From Propionibacteriales bacterium (GTDB lineage Bacteria > Actinomycetota > Actinomycetes > Propionibacteriales > Nocardioidaceae), in NCBI GenBank assembly GCA_026392455.1, contig JAPLCB010000003.1, forward strand, positions 186,001 through 250,000: a DNA stretch of 64,000 nucleotides, given 5' to 3'. A model generated the notes under the pieces. That model ran no database searches, was not told the origin of the DNA, and was given only the letters and a program-made list of their open reading frames with translations. A program made the translations under genes and the position numbers. Of this stretch, positions 25,844-33,160 are shown one piece after another (position 1 is the first letter of the stretch; each line of letters begins with the position of its first letter).

Positions 25844-25898
25844 GTGCCGGGGGTGGGGGCCAAGCGCGAGGCCACCGGCACCTGAGTGCCGGGGGTGG
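25815..25898 (+). repeat. 42-bp tandem duplication spanning the fadD19-like stop codon
   Basis: Two identical 42-bp units (25815-25856 and 25857-25898) include the last codons (encoding AKREATGT), the TGA stop and the start of the 3' region. Each unit contains a CCGGCAC-CTGA-GTGCCGG hairpin. Because translation stops in the first unit, the second is non-coding. The perfect identity suggests a recent event. Confidence 0.9.
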
Positions 25899-26017
25899 GG
25901 ACCAAAGTCACCCCGCGAACCGCCTGTTCTCGCTACAGACCGGGCCCGAGCAACCCCCTAATCTCGTACTCAGGGAGGAACCGAGCAGGTCGCGCTCCCC
26001 TTGCGCGCAGCTCGCCC

Positions 26018-26056
26018 AAACGCCCCGTACGGCTTGCCCAGGCCTGCGGGGCGTTT
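26018..26056. terminator. Terminator-like hairpin
   Basis: AAACGCCCCG (26018-26027) and CGGGGCGTTT (26047-26056) form a 10-bp stem whose ends supply an A-run on one side and TTT on the other, so it could work in both directions. It is the first such site after the fadD19-like gene. Confidence 0.65.
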
Positions 26057-26170
26057 CCCGTTCCAGGCCGTGTCGCAGCCCACAGGATCGAACTCGACGA
26101 ATCGCTGAAATGATCTGATTTGGACCGATAAGGTCAACTCCGACGCACCACCCCCCATTGTGCGCCGACC

Positions 26171-26221
26171 GCCGCCCCGCGCCGGTCCGGGCCCCCATCC
26201 GGACCGATCCCGCGGGGCGGC
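26171..26221. terminator. Two-tier GC hairpin, terminator or RNA structure
   Basis: An outer 11-bp stem GCCGCCCCGCG/CGCGGGGCGGC (26171-26181 with 26211-26221) encloses an 8-bp stem CGGTCCGG/CCGGACCG (26183-26190 with 26199-26206). CACACTTTCCC follows. Very stable, but with only a weak T-run. Confidence 0.45.
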
Positions 26222-26403
26222 ACACTTTCCCGAACGGTCCAGACCAGCGATCACGGCTTCGGCGCGTGTTACCCCGTGTTCACAGAGGTTGACTACCTTG
26301 GGCCGTGGAGTGCAACCGGTCCACCGTCCCGCCTTCTCACGGTTCTGGGTGACTGACTTCGCTGCGGGCCATCCCGTGGCGGTCGTTGGGGGCACGACGC
26401 GGA

Positions 26404-26433
26404 CCGTTCGCACCGCCCCGGCGGTTCGGACGG
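26404..26433. terminator. Near-palindrome after the PlsC-like gene
   Basis: Arms 26404-26417 and 26420-26433 pair at 12 of 14 positions, ten bases beyond the PlsC-like stop codon. GGTTTCGTC follows on the plus side; there is no T-run in the PlsC direction. Confidence 0.35.
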
Positions 26434-26442
26434 TTTCGTCGT

Positions 26443-27033
26443 TCAGGCCGGGTTCCGGCCTTCTTCCTCCCGCAGTCGCGGGGTGGTGAAACCCTCGGGC
26501 CTCAACCCGGTCTTGTCGGCGTAGAAGGCCCGGACGAAATCCATGTCGGCGCCGATGTCGCCGGTCGGGTGGAAGGTCGGACCCCACCCGATCGTCCGCG
26601 AGGGCCCGTCGATGAAGGACAACGTGATCGGCAGACCGGTCTGCTGGGCGATCCGGTAGAAGCCGGACTTCCAGTACTCGCCCTTGCTCCGGGTGCCTTC
26701 GGCGGCGAGCCCCAGCACGAACGGGTCATCGCCCTCGGCCTCGGCGAGCAGAGCGCGGATGGTGCCACCCGGGTCCTTGCGGTCCAGTGCCACCGCACCC
26801 GTCCAGCGCAGCACCGCTGCGAGCGGTCCCCGGAACAGCTCGTCCTTGACCAGCAGCCTGATCCGGATGTCGTAGTCCCAGGACAGCAGGACGGTCAGCA
26901 CCCAGTCCCAGTTGGACGTGTGCGGCGCACCGACCAGGACACTGCGCTCCGGCACCTCCCCCACGGTTCTCCACCGGACCGCCTTCAGGACCAGTCGGGC
27001 CACGGAGCGTCGGATCGGGTTGCGTCGGTTCAC
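26443..27033 (-). CDS. PlsC-like 1-acyl-glycerol-phosphate acyltransferase family protein
   Basis: 196 residues. The acceptor-site motif appears as GAPHTSNWDWVL (an HTSNWD variant of the HX4D box) and the second motif as GLAAEGTRSKGEYWKSGF (EGTRS). This is the compact subgroup of lysophospholipid acyltransferases without an N-terminal transmembrane helix. The GTG at 27033 is preferred because TACGGT stands exactly 6 bases upstream (leaderless pattern); a GTG at 27048 would place that hexamer inside the gene. Probable role: membrane lipid acylation. Confidence 0.8.
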   Translation of the reverse strand: MNRRNPIRRSVARLVLKAVRWRTVGEVPERSVLVGAPHTSNWDWVLTVLLSWDYDIRIRLLVKDELFRGPLAAVLRWTGAVALDRKDPGGTIRALLAEAEGDDPFVLGLAAEGTRSKGEYWKSGFYRIAQQTGLPITLSFIDGPSRTIGWGPTFHPTGDIGADMDFVRAFYADKTGLRPEGFTTPRLREEEGRNPA

Positions 27034-27039
27034 GGCGCG

Positions 27040-27045
27040 ACCGTA
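27040..27045 (-). promoter_or_regulatory. -10 element for the PlsC-like gene (leaderless)
   Basis: TACGGT with a 6-base gap to the GTG; it decides the start. Confidence 0.45.
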
Positions 27046-27079
27046 CACCGCCGCCGGAAAGGCGCCGGGCGCGGACAGG

Positions 27080-27418
27080 TCAGGCAGGACCGATGATCGA
27101 GTTGGGCACGAACGTCGGACGGCGGTCCAGCGCGTCCGCGGTCGGTCGCACGTACTCGAACCCCGCGGTCAGGACCACCGAGGCCCCAGCGATCCCGGTC
27201 TCCCGCAAGGCCCGGGCGCACGCCTCGTGCAGCGGTGGTGCGTGGAACGCGTTGCGGTCCACCTCCTCGGTCGTACCGAGGAAGGCGATCGGGCGGCCCA
27301 GCGAGGTCCCGCACCCACCGCAGACCCGGCTCAGCGCACACTGCACCACCTTGCCCTTGTCGAGCGACCCGTGCGGCCAGGCGAACGGCGGTGAGGTGAG
27401 CGGCACCGACGAGGTCAC
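27080..27418 (-). CDS. Small Cys/His zinc-binding-type protein coupled to the desaturase
   Basis: 112 residues. A Cys-x2-Cys (RVCGGCGTSLGRPIAFLG) followed by His-x4-His-x2-Cys (FHAPPLHEACARAL) gives a treble-clef-like set of possible zinc ligands. The GTG start overlaps the desaturase stop (GTGA), so it is the third gene of the reductase-desaturase unit. I do not know a function; by position it could modulate or assemble the desaturase system. Confidence 0.65.
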   Translation of the reverse strand: MTSSVPLTSPPFAWPHGSLDKGKVVQCALSRVCGGCGTSLGRPIAFLGTTEEVDRNAFHAPPLHEACARALRETGIAGASVVLTAGFEYVRPTADALDRRPTFVPNSIIGPA

Positions 27419-28623
27419 GACGCGGAGCGCGACCAGCCCCCCAGCTCGGTACGCCGGATCTGCCGCTCCTCCTCTGCCTTGCGACGGTGCTCGATGGTGA
27501 TGTCCGCGCCCGTCGGCGGCCGGTCGTCCTTGGTCATCTTGTTCGGCAGCGAGAGCTTCATGACCGTGCGGAGAACCTGCCCGTACTGGCGGTGCAGCGG
27601 TCCCGAGCTGTACGGGATGCCGTACTTCTCGCAGAGCGCCTGGACCCGCGGGGAGATCTCGGCGTACCGGTTGCTCGGCAGGTCCGGGAACAGGTGGTGC
27701 TCGATCTGGTAGCTCAGGTTCCCGCTCATGACGTGGAACAGCGGGCCGCCCTCGATGTTGGCGGTCCCGAAGATCTGGCGCAGGTACCACTCGGCGCGGG
27801 TCTCGTCCTCCAGCTCTTCCTCGGTGAAGTGCAGGGCCCCGTCCGGGAAGTGGCCGCAGAAGATGATCAGGTACGACCAGATGTTGCGCATCAGGTTCGC
27901 GGTCGCGTTCGCCTTGATCGTGGACTTCCACTCCTTGCCGCTGAGCGCGGGGTAGAGAACGTAGTCCTTGAGGATCTGGTTGCGACCCTTCTTGGCGATC
28001 TGCTTGAGCTGGCGCTTCATCTCCTCGGGGTCCTTCTGGCCCTTGCGGATCGCCTCCAGGTCGAGGTCGTGCAGCGCCACGCCCCACTGGAAGAGCGCGG
28101 CGAGCAGCGCGTTGTAGACCGGCTGGCCCAGGGCCACCGGCGTCCACTTCTGCTCCCGCGCCATCCGCAGCACCCCGTACCCGATGTCGTTGTCGACGCC
28201 GAGGACGTTGGTGAACTGGTGGTGGATGTAGTTGTGGCTGTGCTTCCACTGCTCCGCGGGCTGCCCGGTGTCCCACTCCCAGGTCGAGGAGTGGATCTCG
28301 GGGTCGTTCATCCAGTCCCACTGGCCGTGCATGACGTTGTGGCCGATCTCCATGTTCTCCAGGATCTTGGCCAGACCGAGGGTCACCGCGCTGGCGGCGA
28401 GGACCGGCTTGCGCGCCCGGGGGAACGGCGAGCTCACGATCATCCCGATCCGGGCTCCAGCGGCCATCCACCGCTGGGTGGTGATCACCTTGTTGATGTA
28501 GGCGGCGTCCTTGGCCCCGCGGGATTCCTCGATCTCGGCCCGGATCGCGTCGAACTCACGGCCGAGCTGCTCGACCTCGTCCTTGGTCAGGTGGGCGTAC
28601 TCCGCCACGTCTGCAATCGCCAT
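27415..28623 (-). CDS. DesA3-type membrane fatty-acid desaturase
   Basis: 402 residues. The three histidine boxes of the di-iron site are present: GHNVMHG (His95, His99), HSHNYIHHQ (His130, His134, His135) and QIEHHLFPDLPSNRY in the C-terminal third. Hydrophobic stretches near residues 55-90 and about 190-260 place it in the membrane. The arrangement, with a ferredoxin reductase gene 37 bases upstream, mirrors mycobacterial Rv3230c-DesA3, a stearoyl-CoA delta-9 desaturase pair. Position specificity is inferred. GGGGG lies about 6 bases before the ATG. Confidence 0.9.
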   Translation of the reverse strand: MAIADVAEYAHLTKDEVEQLGREFDAIRAEIEESRGAKDAAYINKVITTQRWMAAGARIGMIVSSPFPRARKPVLAASAVTLGLAKILENMEIGHNVMHGQWDWMNDPEIHSSTWEWDTGQPAEQWKHSHNYIHHQFTNVLGVDNDIGYGVLRMAREQKWTPVALGQPVYNALLAALFQWGVALHDLDLEAIRKGQKDPEEMKRQLKQIAKKGRNQILKDYVLYPALSGKEWKSTIKANATANLMRNIWSYLIIFCGHFPDGALHFTEEELEDETRAEWYLRQIFGTANIEGGPLFHVMSGNLSYQIEHHLFPDLPSNRYAEISPRVQALCEKYGIPYSSGPLHRQYGQVLRTVMKLSLPNKMTKDDRPPTGADITIEHRRKAEEERQIRRTELGGWSRSAS

Positions 28624-28660
28624 TGGTTCCCCCAGCTGTCGGTGTGGTGTACGAGAAGGG

Positions 28661-29767
28661 TCAGAGGTTGAGGGTGCAGGGTCCGACCGGGACGGTCACG
28701 CAGGTCTGCACCTGTTCGTTGGGCTGGTCGAACTCGGCCCCGTTGCGCAGGTCGCGGACGGTGCCGGAGATCTTGGTGACGGTGCAGGTGTGGCAGATAC
28801 CGACGCGGCACCCGTAGGGCATCCCGACGCCGGCCTTCTCGCCGGCTTCCAGGACGGTGGTCGCACCGTCCGCCTCGATCTCCTTGCCCGAGTTCTGGAA
28901 GGTGATCGTGCCGCCTTCGCCGCCGTCCCCCGTGACAGCCAGCGAGAACCGTTCCAGGTGCAGGGAATCGGCGAGACCAGCCGCTGCCCAGTGCAGCTCG
29001 ACCGCGTCGAGCATCGGTGCCGGACCGCAGGCCCAGGTCTCACGCTCGCGCCAGTCCGGGCACAGGTGGTCCAGGCCGTCCCAGCCGAAGATGCCGTCGG
29101 TGTCGGTGTGCCGCTCGTGGAGCTTCAGACCGGGGTGCCGCGCAGCCAGCTCGTGCAGCTCGGTGCGGAAGATCATCCGCTCCGGCGTCGTCGACGAGTA
29201 GTGCAGCGCCACGTCGCCCATCGTGTTGCGCCGATCCAGGGTCCGCAGCATCGACATCACCGGCGTGATCCCACTGCCTCCGACCAGGAACAGCGTCTTC
29301 GCCGGCGGCGGGTCCGGGAGCACGAAGTCACCGGCCGGGGTCGCGAGCCGGACGATCGTGCCCGGCTTGAGCCCACGGACCAGGTGCTCGCTCATCTTGC
29401 CCTCGGGCATCGCCCGCACCGTGATCGCCAGCGTTCGCCCGGACTTCACCGGCGGGGAGCTGACCGAGTACGAACGCCACTGGTACTTACCGGCCACCTG
29501 GACGCCGATGCCGACGAACTGGCCTGGTCGGTGGTCATAGCGCCAGCCCCATCCCGGCCTGATCACCAGGGTCGCGGCGTCCTCCGTCTCCGGGATGACC
29601 TGCTCGACCCGCCCTCGCAGCTCACGCGAGCTCCACAGGGGGTTGATCAGGGTCAGGTAGTCATCGGGGAGGAGGGGCGTGGTCAGCTTGTCGGCTGCTT
29701 TGCGGACCCGTTCCCAGGTCACTGTGGCGTCGCTCACACGGTCAGTGAACAGGTGTAGACCCACCAC
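28661..29767 (-). CDS. Ferredoxin-fused reductase partner of the desaturase (Rv3230c-like)
   Basis: 368 residues. An FAD-binding barrel (WRSYSVSSPP, the RxYS flavin motif) is followed by an NAD(P)-binding lobe (LFLVGGSGITPVMSML, ETWACGPAPML) and a C-terminal plant-type [2Fe-2S] domain with Cys in YGCRVGICHTC and VQTCVTVPVG. It would pass electrons from NAD(P)H to the desaturase encoded next. The start is not firm: the GTG at 29767 has no ribosome site, and a GTG ten codons inside is possible. Confidence 0.9.
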   Translation of the reverse strand: MVGLHLFTDRVSDATVTWERVRKAADKLTTPLLPDDYLTLINPLWSSRELRGRVEQVIPETEDAATLVIRPGWGWRYDHRPGQFVGIGVQVAGKYQWRSYSVSSPPVKSGRTLAITVRAMPEGKMSEHLVRGLKPGTIVRLATPAGDFVLPDPPPAKTLFLVGGSGITPVMSMLRTLDRRNTMGDVALHYSSTTPERMIFRTELHELAARHPGLKLHERHTDTDGIFGWDGLDHLCPDWRERETWACGPAPMLDAVELHWAAAGLADSLHLERFSLAVTGDGGEGGTITFQNSGKEIEADGATTVLEAGEKAGVGMPYGCRVGICHTCTVTKISGTVRDLRNGAEFDQPNEQVQTCVTVPVGPCTLNL

Positions 29768-29797
29768 GTCAACGGTTCTGACCCGTCCAGTTTCCGG

Positions 29798-29908
29798 CTA
29801 CTGGTGGAGCGGGACGTTCCGGGTGAGGAACTCGATCTGGTCGGCGACGACGCGCTCGAACGGCTGCCCGACGTAGATCTCGAAGTGGCCTTCGGGGTCG
29901 TCACTCAT
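29798..29908 (-). pseudogene. 36-aa remnant resembling the C-terminus of an alpha/beta hydrolase
   Basis: The ORF MSDDPEGHFEIYVGQPFERV... ends in a helix-type tail (VADQIEFLTRN). The GHF-x-I/V-Y-V-G-x-x-F-E-R pattern is the region around the catalytic His and last helix of many actinobacterial alpha/beta hydrolases. Everything before the His is missing. TATCGT lies 7 bases before the ATG, so it may still be transcribed. Either a decayed gene end or a coincidental small ORF. Confidence 0.4.
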
Positions 29909-29930
29909 GCGGCCGACGATACGACCTGGC

Positions 29931-30365
29931 TCAGTCGAGGCAGAATTCGTTGCCCTCGACGTCGGCCATCACCAGGGTGGACTCGTTGATGCCGTCGGCC
30001 AGGTGCAGCTGGAGGCGGGTTCCGCCCAGCGCCACCAGCCTGGCGCACTCGGACTCGAGGGCAGCGACGCGTTCCTCCCCGACCAGCCCGGTGCCGACCC
30101 GGACGTCGAGGTGCACCCGGTTCTTGACCGTCTTGACCTCCGGGACCCGCTGGAAGAACAACCGTGGACCGACCCCTGCTGGATCGACGCAGGCGAACGC
30201 GGAGCCTTGGTGCTCGGCAGGCAACGACCGGTCGAAGGCGTCCCAGTCGACGAAGCCCGGCGGTGGCGGTGGCACGACGTATCCCAGTACCTCGCACCAG
30301 AACCGGGCAACCCGTTCCGGTTGCACGCAGTCGAACGTGACCTGGAGGTTCCTGACCGTCGCCAT
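29931..30365 (-). CDS. VOC-family (glyoxalase-like) protein
   Basis: 144 residues with the paired beta-alpha-beta-beta-beta modules of the vicinal-oxygen-chelate fold: NLQVTFDCVQPERVARFWCEVLGY at the start, KNRVHLDVRV in the middle and STLVMADVEGNEFCLD at the end. The last Glu and the central His are in the metal-ligand positions, but the family includes enzymes and resistance proteins, so the reaction is open. It diverges from the tocopherol-cyclase-like gene across only 38 bases, both with leaderless-type -10 hexamers. Confidence 0.8.
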   Translation of the reverse strand: MATVRNLQVTFDCVQPERVARFWCEVLGYVVPPPPPGFVDWDAFDRSLPAEHQGSAFACVDPAGVGPRLFFQRVPEVKTVKNRVHLDVRVGTGLVGEERVAALESECARLVALGGTRLQLHLADGINESTLVMADVEGNEFCLD

Positions 30366-30371
30366 CGGGCC

Positions 30372-30377
30372 AGCCTA
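30372..30377 (-). promoter_or_regulatory. -10 element for the VOC gene (leaderless)
   Basis: TAGGCT with a 6-base gap to the ATG. Confidence 0.5.
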
Positions 30378-30391
30378 GGGGCTGCACCTGA

Positions 30392-30397
30392 CATAGT
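30392..30397 (+). promoter_or_regulatory. -10 element for the tocopherol-cyclase-like gene (leaderless)
   Basis: CATAGT with a 6-base gap to the GTG; 14 bases from the opposing VOC -10 element. Confidence 0.4.
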
Positions 30398-30403
30398 GCC
30401 GAC

Positions 30404-31468
30404 GTGACTTCCTTCGCACGCAGGGCAGCGACGACCGCGATCCAGACCTACCGGGCGAGCGGCGCCGACCACCCGTTCGGTGACCCGCTCCCCGCCCACG
30501 GCGTCGCGATGGAGGGCTACTTCTGGCGCTTCACCGATCCCGCGACCGGGCGGGTCCTGATCGCTCTCAACGGGGTGAACCGCGCCGACGACGGGACCTG
30601 GTCGACCCTCGGGCTCGCCGCGCACCCGCACGGCTTCCTGCGTACGACAGCTCACCCGGTCGGGTCGGCCTCCACGGACGGGCTCGGAGCCTTCGCCGGG
30701 GACGCCTTCGCGGGCACCGCCGACCGGTTGCAGGTCGACCTCGGCCCGGACGCCCGGCTCGACGTCCAGATCACCAACCCGGTGCCCTGGCCACGGCGCA
30801 GCTTCGGCGGTTCGAGCGTGTTCCAGGCGGTCCCGGCCCTGAACCAGTACTGGCACCCGTGGTTGCTGGGCGGTACCGCCCACGGACGGGCCGTGGTCGG
30901 CGCCGAGACCTGGGACCTCGACGGGTGGTCGGTGTACGGCGAGAAGAACTGGGGCAAGGGCGGCTTCCCGGACTCGTGGTGGTGGGGACAGGCCCAGGGC
31001 TTCGCCGAGCCGTCCGCCTGCGTGGCTTTCGCCGGAGGGGAGGTCACCGCGGGCCCGATCAGCACCACCGTGACCGCCGTGGTCGTGCTGCTGCCCGACG
31101 GCCGGCTGGTCCGCCTGGGCGACCCCGTGGTGTCGCCGGTCCGGGCCGAGGTCAGCGACGACCGCTGGGTGCTGCGCGGGCGCAGCGCCCGGTGGCAGAT
31201 CGACATCGAGGGATCGGGAAGCCTGGACATCGCGCACGTGCTCCCCGTGCCGCTACCGGCCGAGCGTCGCAACGTCCCTGGTGCGATCGAGCACCTCGGC
31301 GCCGAGCTGCGGGTGACGGTCAGCCACCGTGGTCGCATCGTCTGGCAGGACGAGTCCGGCCTGGCCGCCCTGGAGCACGGTGGCATCGACCGGGCCCGGG
31401 CCGAGGTCGTCCGTCGCGGGCACGGCCCTGATGCCGTGGACGCGCCACCAGTCCCCCGGACCAGGTAG
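30404..31468 (+). CDS. Tocopherol-cyclase-like (VTE1 family) protein
   Basis: 354 residues, a lipocalin-like two-barrel plan. The family hallmark is visible: DGWSVYGEKNWGKGGFPDSW followed by WWGQAQGFAEPSACVAF, matching the EKNWG..FP..W-W-Q signature of plant and cyanobacterial tocopherol cyclases. HPFGDPLPAHGVAMEGYFWRF near the N-terminus also fits. Actinobacteria are not known to make tocopherol, so the ligand is probably another lipid or quinone. No signal peptide. GTG start with a CATAGT hexamer 6 bases upstream. Confidence 0.7.
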   Translation: MTSFARRAATTAIQTYRASGADHPFGDPLPAHGVAMEGYFWRFTDPATGRVLIALNGVNRADDGTWSTLGLAAHPHGFLRTTAHPVGSASTDGLGAFAGDAFAGTADRLQVDLGPDARLDVQITNPVPWPRRSFGGSSVFQAVPALNQYWHPWLLGGTAHGRAVVGAETWDLDGWSVYGEKNWGKGGFPDSWWWGQAQGFAEPSACVAFAGGEVTAGPISTTVTAVVVLLPDGRLVRLGDPVVSPVRAEVSDDRWVLRGRSARWQIDIEGSGSLDIAHVLPVPLPAERRNVPGAIEHLGAELRVTVSHRGRIVWQDESGLAALEHGGIDRARAEVVRRGHGPDAVDAPPVPRTR

Positions 31469-31534
31469 AACCGCCTGCCGGTAGTCTCCGGCCAGGAGTG
31501 TGAACACTGCTCCGACCGGCGACGGAGGGAAGAC

Positions 31535-32380
31535 GTGACGATGACCGGTCCGATGCCGTCAGCCCCCTTCCTCCCGCTGTCCCGCACGGTCGCGTCGGAG
31601 CTGGAGATCTACACCTACGGCGGGTGCGACCTCGAGCTCCAGCTCGCGGTGGCCCGGTCCCCCGGTCTCCAGGTGGACGAGTCGCTGCTCGTCACCAGCC
31701 AGGACGGTGCTCCGGTCCCCGTCGTCGAGGTGGAGACACCGCACCACGGCAGGCTGCACCTGGTCACCCTTCCGCCCGGCTTCACCCAGGTCCGGTACGA
31801 CGCCCAGGTGCGGGGTCGCGCCGACGTACCGACCCACGACCTGATGGATCTGTCGCTGTACCGACGCCCGAGCCGCTACATCGAGTCCGACGCGATCCCT
31901 GGCTTCGCCTCGGCCGAGTTCTCCGGGCTCAGCGGCAAGGACCTGCTGGTCGCCGTCTCGTCGTGGGTGGGCACCCGGCTGCTCTACGTCCCCGGGAGCA
32001 GCGGACACATGGACGGTGCCGTGGACACCCTGATCACCGGCGCCGGGGTCTGCCGCGACTTCGCCCACCTCGTCATCGCCCTGCTCCGGGCGCTCCGGGT
32101 TCCAGCACGACTGCTGGCGGTCTACGCCCCGGGCTGCGACCCGATGGACTTCCACGCGGTTGCCGAGGCTTTCGTGGACGGCGCCTGGTACGTCGTCGAC
32201 TCCTCAGCCCTGGCGCCGCGCACGTCCCTGGTGCGGATCGCGACCGGACGTGACGCGGCGGACACCGCCTTCATGACCACCGTGAGCGGCGACGCCGAGC
32301 TGACCCGGTCCCTGGTGTCGGCCGTCGCCGACGACGGCCTGCCCCTCGACGACCTCGACCAGACGGTTGCCCTCGGATGA
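31535..32380 (+). CDS. Transglutaminase-like cysteine protease-family protein
   Basis: 281 residues. The N-terminal bacterial transglutaminase-like beta domain (ELEIYTYGGCDLELQLAVAR) is followed by the catalytic core with Cys in ITGAGVCRDFAHLVIALLRA, His in DFHAVAEAFVDGAWYVV and Asp in the VVDSS strand. Members cleave or crosslink peptides; the substrate here is unknown. GGAGGGAAGAC precedes the GTG start. The ZIP transporter gene overlaps its stop (ATGA). Confidence 0.85.
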   Translation: MTMTGPMPSAPFLPLSRTVASELEIYTYGGCDLELQLAVARSPGLQVDESLLVTSQDGAPVPVVEVETPHHGRLHLVTLPPGFTQVRYDAQVRGRADVPTHDLMDLSLYRRPSRYIESDAIPGFASAEFSGLSGKDLLVAVSSWVGTRLLYVPGSSGHMDGAVDTLITGAGVCRDFAHLVIALLRALRVPARLLAVYAPGCDPMDFHAVAEAFVDGAWYVVDSSALAPRTSLVRIATGRDAADTAFMTTVSGDAELTRSLVSAVADDGLPLDDLDQTVALG

Positions 32381-33141
32381 GCTCGTGGCCGGTCTGGGTG
32401 CAGGCCGGGTTGTGGGGCCTGGTTGCCGGGAGCGCCCTGGTGGTGGGGGTGACCATCGCGTGGCTGCTCACCGTCCCGCGCTGGATCGTCGCGTCGGTGA
32501 TGTCGTTCGGCGCCGGCGTCCTGATCTCCGCCCTCAGCTTCGACCTGATGTCGGAGGCCGAGGAGACCGGTGGTCTCACCCCGACCCTGATCGGCTTCCT
32601 CGGCGGGGCCTTCGTCTACGTCCTGTGCAACCAGGCGCTGGCGCGCCGTGGGGCGCGGCACCGCAAGCGCGCGGGCTCCGAGCAGCCGTCCGAGGAGGAG
32701 CAGGCGGGCAGCGGATCGGCGATCGCGATCGGCGCCCTCCTCGACGGGATCCCGGAATCCATCGTCCTGGGCCTGACCCTGCTGTCGGGCAACGGCGTCG
32801 GCGCTCCGGTCCTCGCCGCCATCTTCCTGTCCAACCTCCCCGAAGGCTTGTCCAGCGCTGCGGGGATGAAGCAGGCCGGCCGCAGCGGGCGCTTCGTGTT
32901 CGTGGTCTGGGGCTCCATCGCCGCGGCCAGCGGGCTCGCGGGCGCGATCGGCGTACTCGCCCTGGACGGTGCGTCGCCGGCGACGATCGCGGTCATCACC
33001 GCCATCGCCGCCGGTGCGATCCTGACGATGGTGGCGGACACCATGATTCCCGAAGCCTTCGAGCGGGCGCACCTGTACGCCGGACTGCTCGCGGCGTCGG
33101 GCTTCGCGCTGGCGTTCGCCCTGGAGCGCGCCGGCGGCTGA
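32377..33141 (+). CDS. ZIP-family divalent metal transporter
   Basis: 254 residues with about eight transmembrane helices. The metal path helices carry the family motifs AIGALLDGIPESIVLGLTLL (the HNxPEG-like DGIPES) and AAIFLSNLPEGLSSAAGMKQ (NLPEG). A charged loop (about residues 90-108) separates helices three and four. Likely imports Zn or another divalent metal; direction not provable. It is translationally coupled to the transglutaminase-like gene. Confidence 0.85.
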   Translation: MSSWPVWVQAGLWGLVAGSALVVGVTIAWLLTVPRWIVASVMSFGAGVLISALSFDLMSEAEETGGLTPTLIGFLGGAFVYVLCNQALARRGARHRKRAGSEQPSEEEQAGSGSAIAIGALLDGIPESIVLGLTLLSGNGVGAPVLAAIFLSNLPEGLSSAAGMKQAGRSGRFVFVVWGSIAAASGLAGAIGVLALDGASPATIAVITAIAAGAILTMVADTMIPEAFERAHLYAGLLAASGFALAFALERAGG

Positions 33142-33160
33142 CCGCGTCCGCGGGCCGCTG

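Larger units (their letters stand above)
25844..26442. other. 599-base convergent intergenic region rich in hairpins
   Basis: Lies between the 3' ends of fadD19-like (+) and the PlsC-like gene (-). It holds the second unit of the 42-bp duplication and three further inverted repeats listed separately. The open frames here are short, Arg/Pro-rich and lack ribosome sites, so I see no protein gene. A small RNA is possible. Confidence 0.5.

Noticed and set aside
26160-26489. 109-aa open frame on the plus strand in the 600-base gap.
   Set aside because: Arg/Pro-rich, no ribosome site, no family features, crosses two hairpins and runs into the PlsC-like gene.
29768-29797. AACGGTT near the reductase start as a third KstR site.
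   Set aside because: The spacing between AAC and GTT is one base too short for TNNAACNNGTTNNA.
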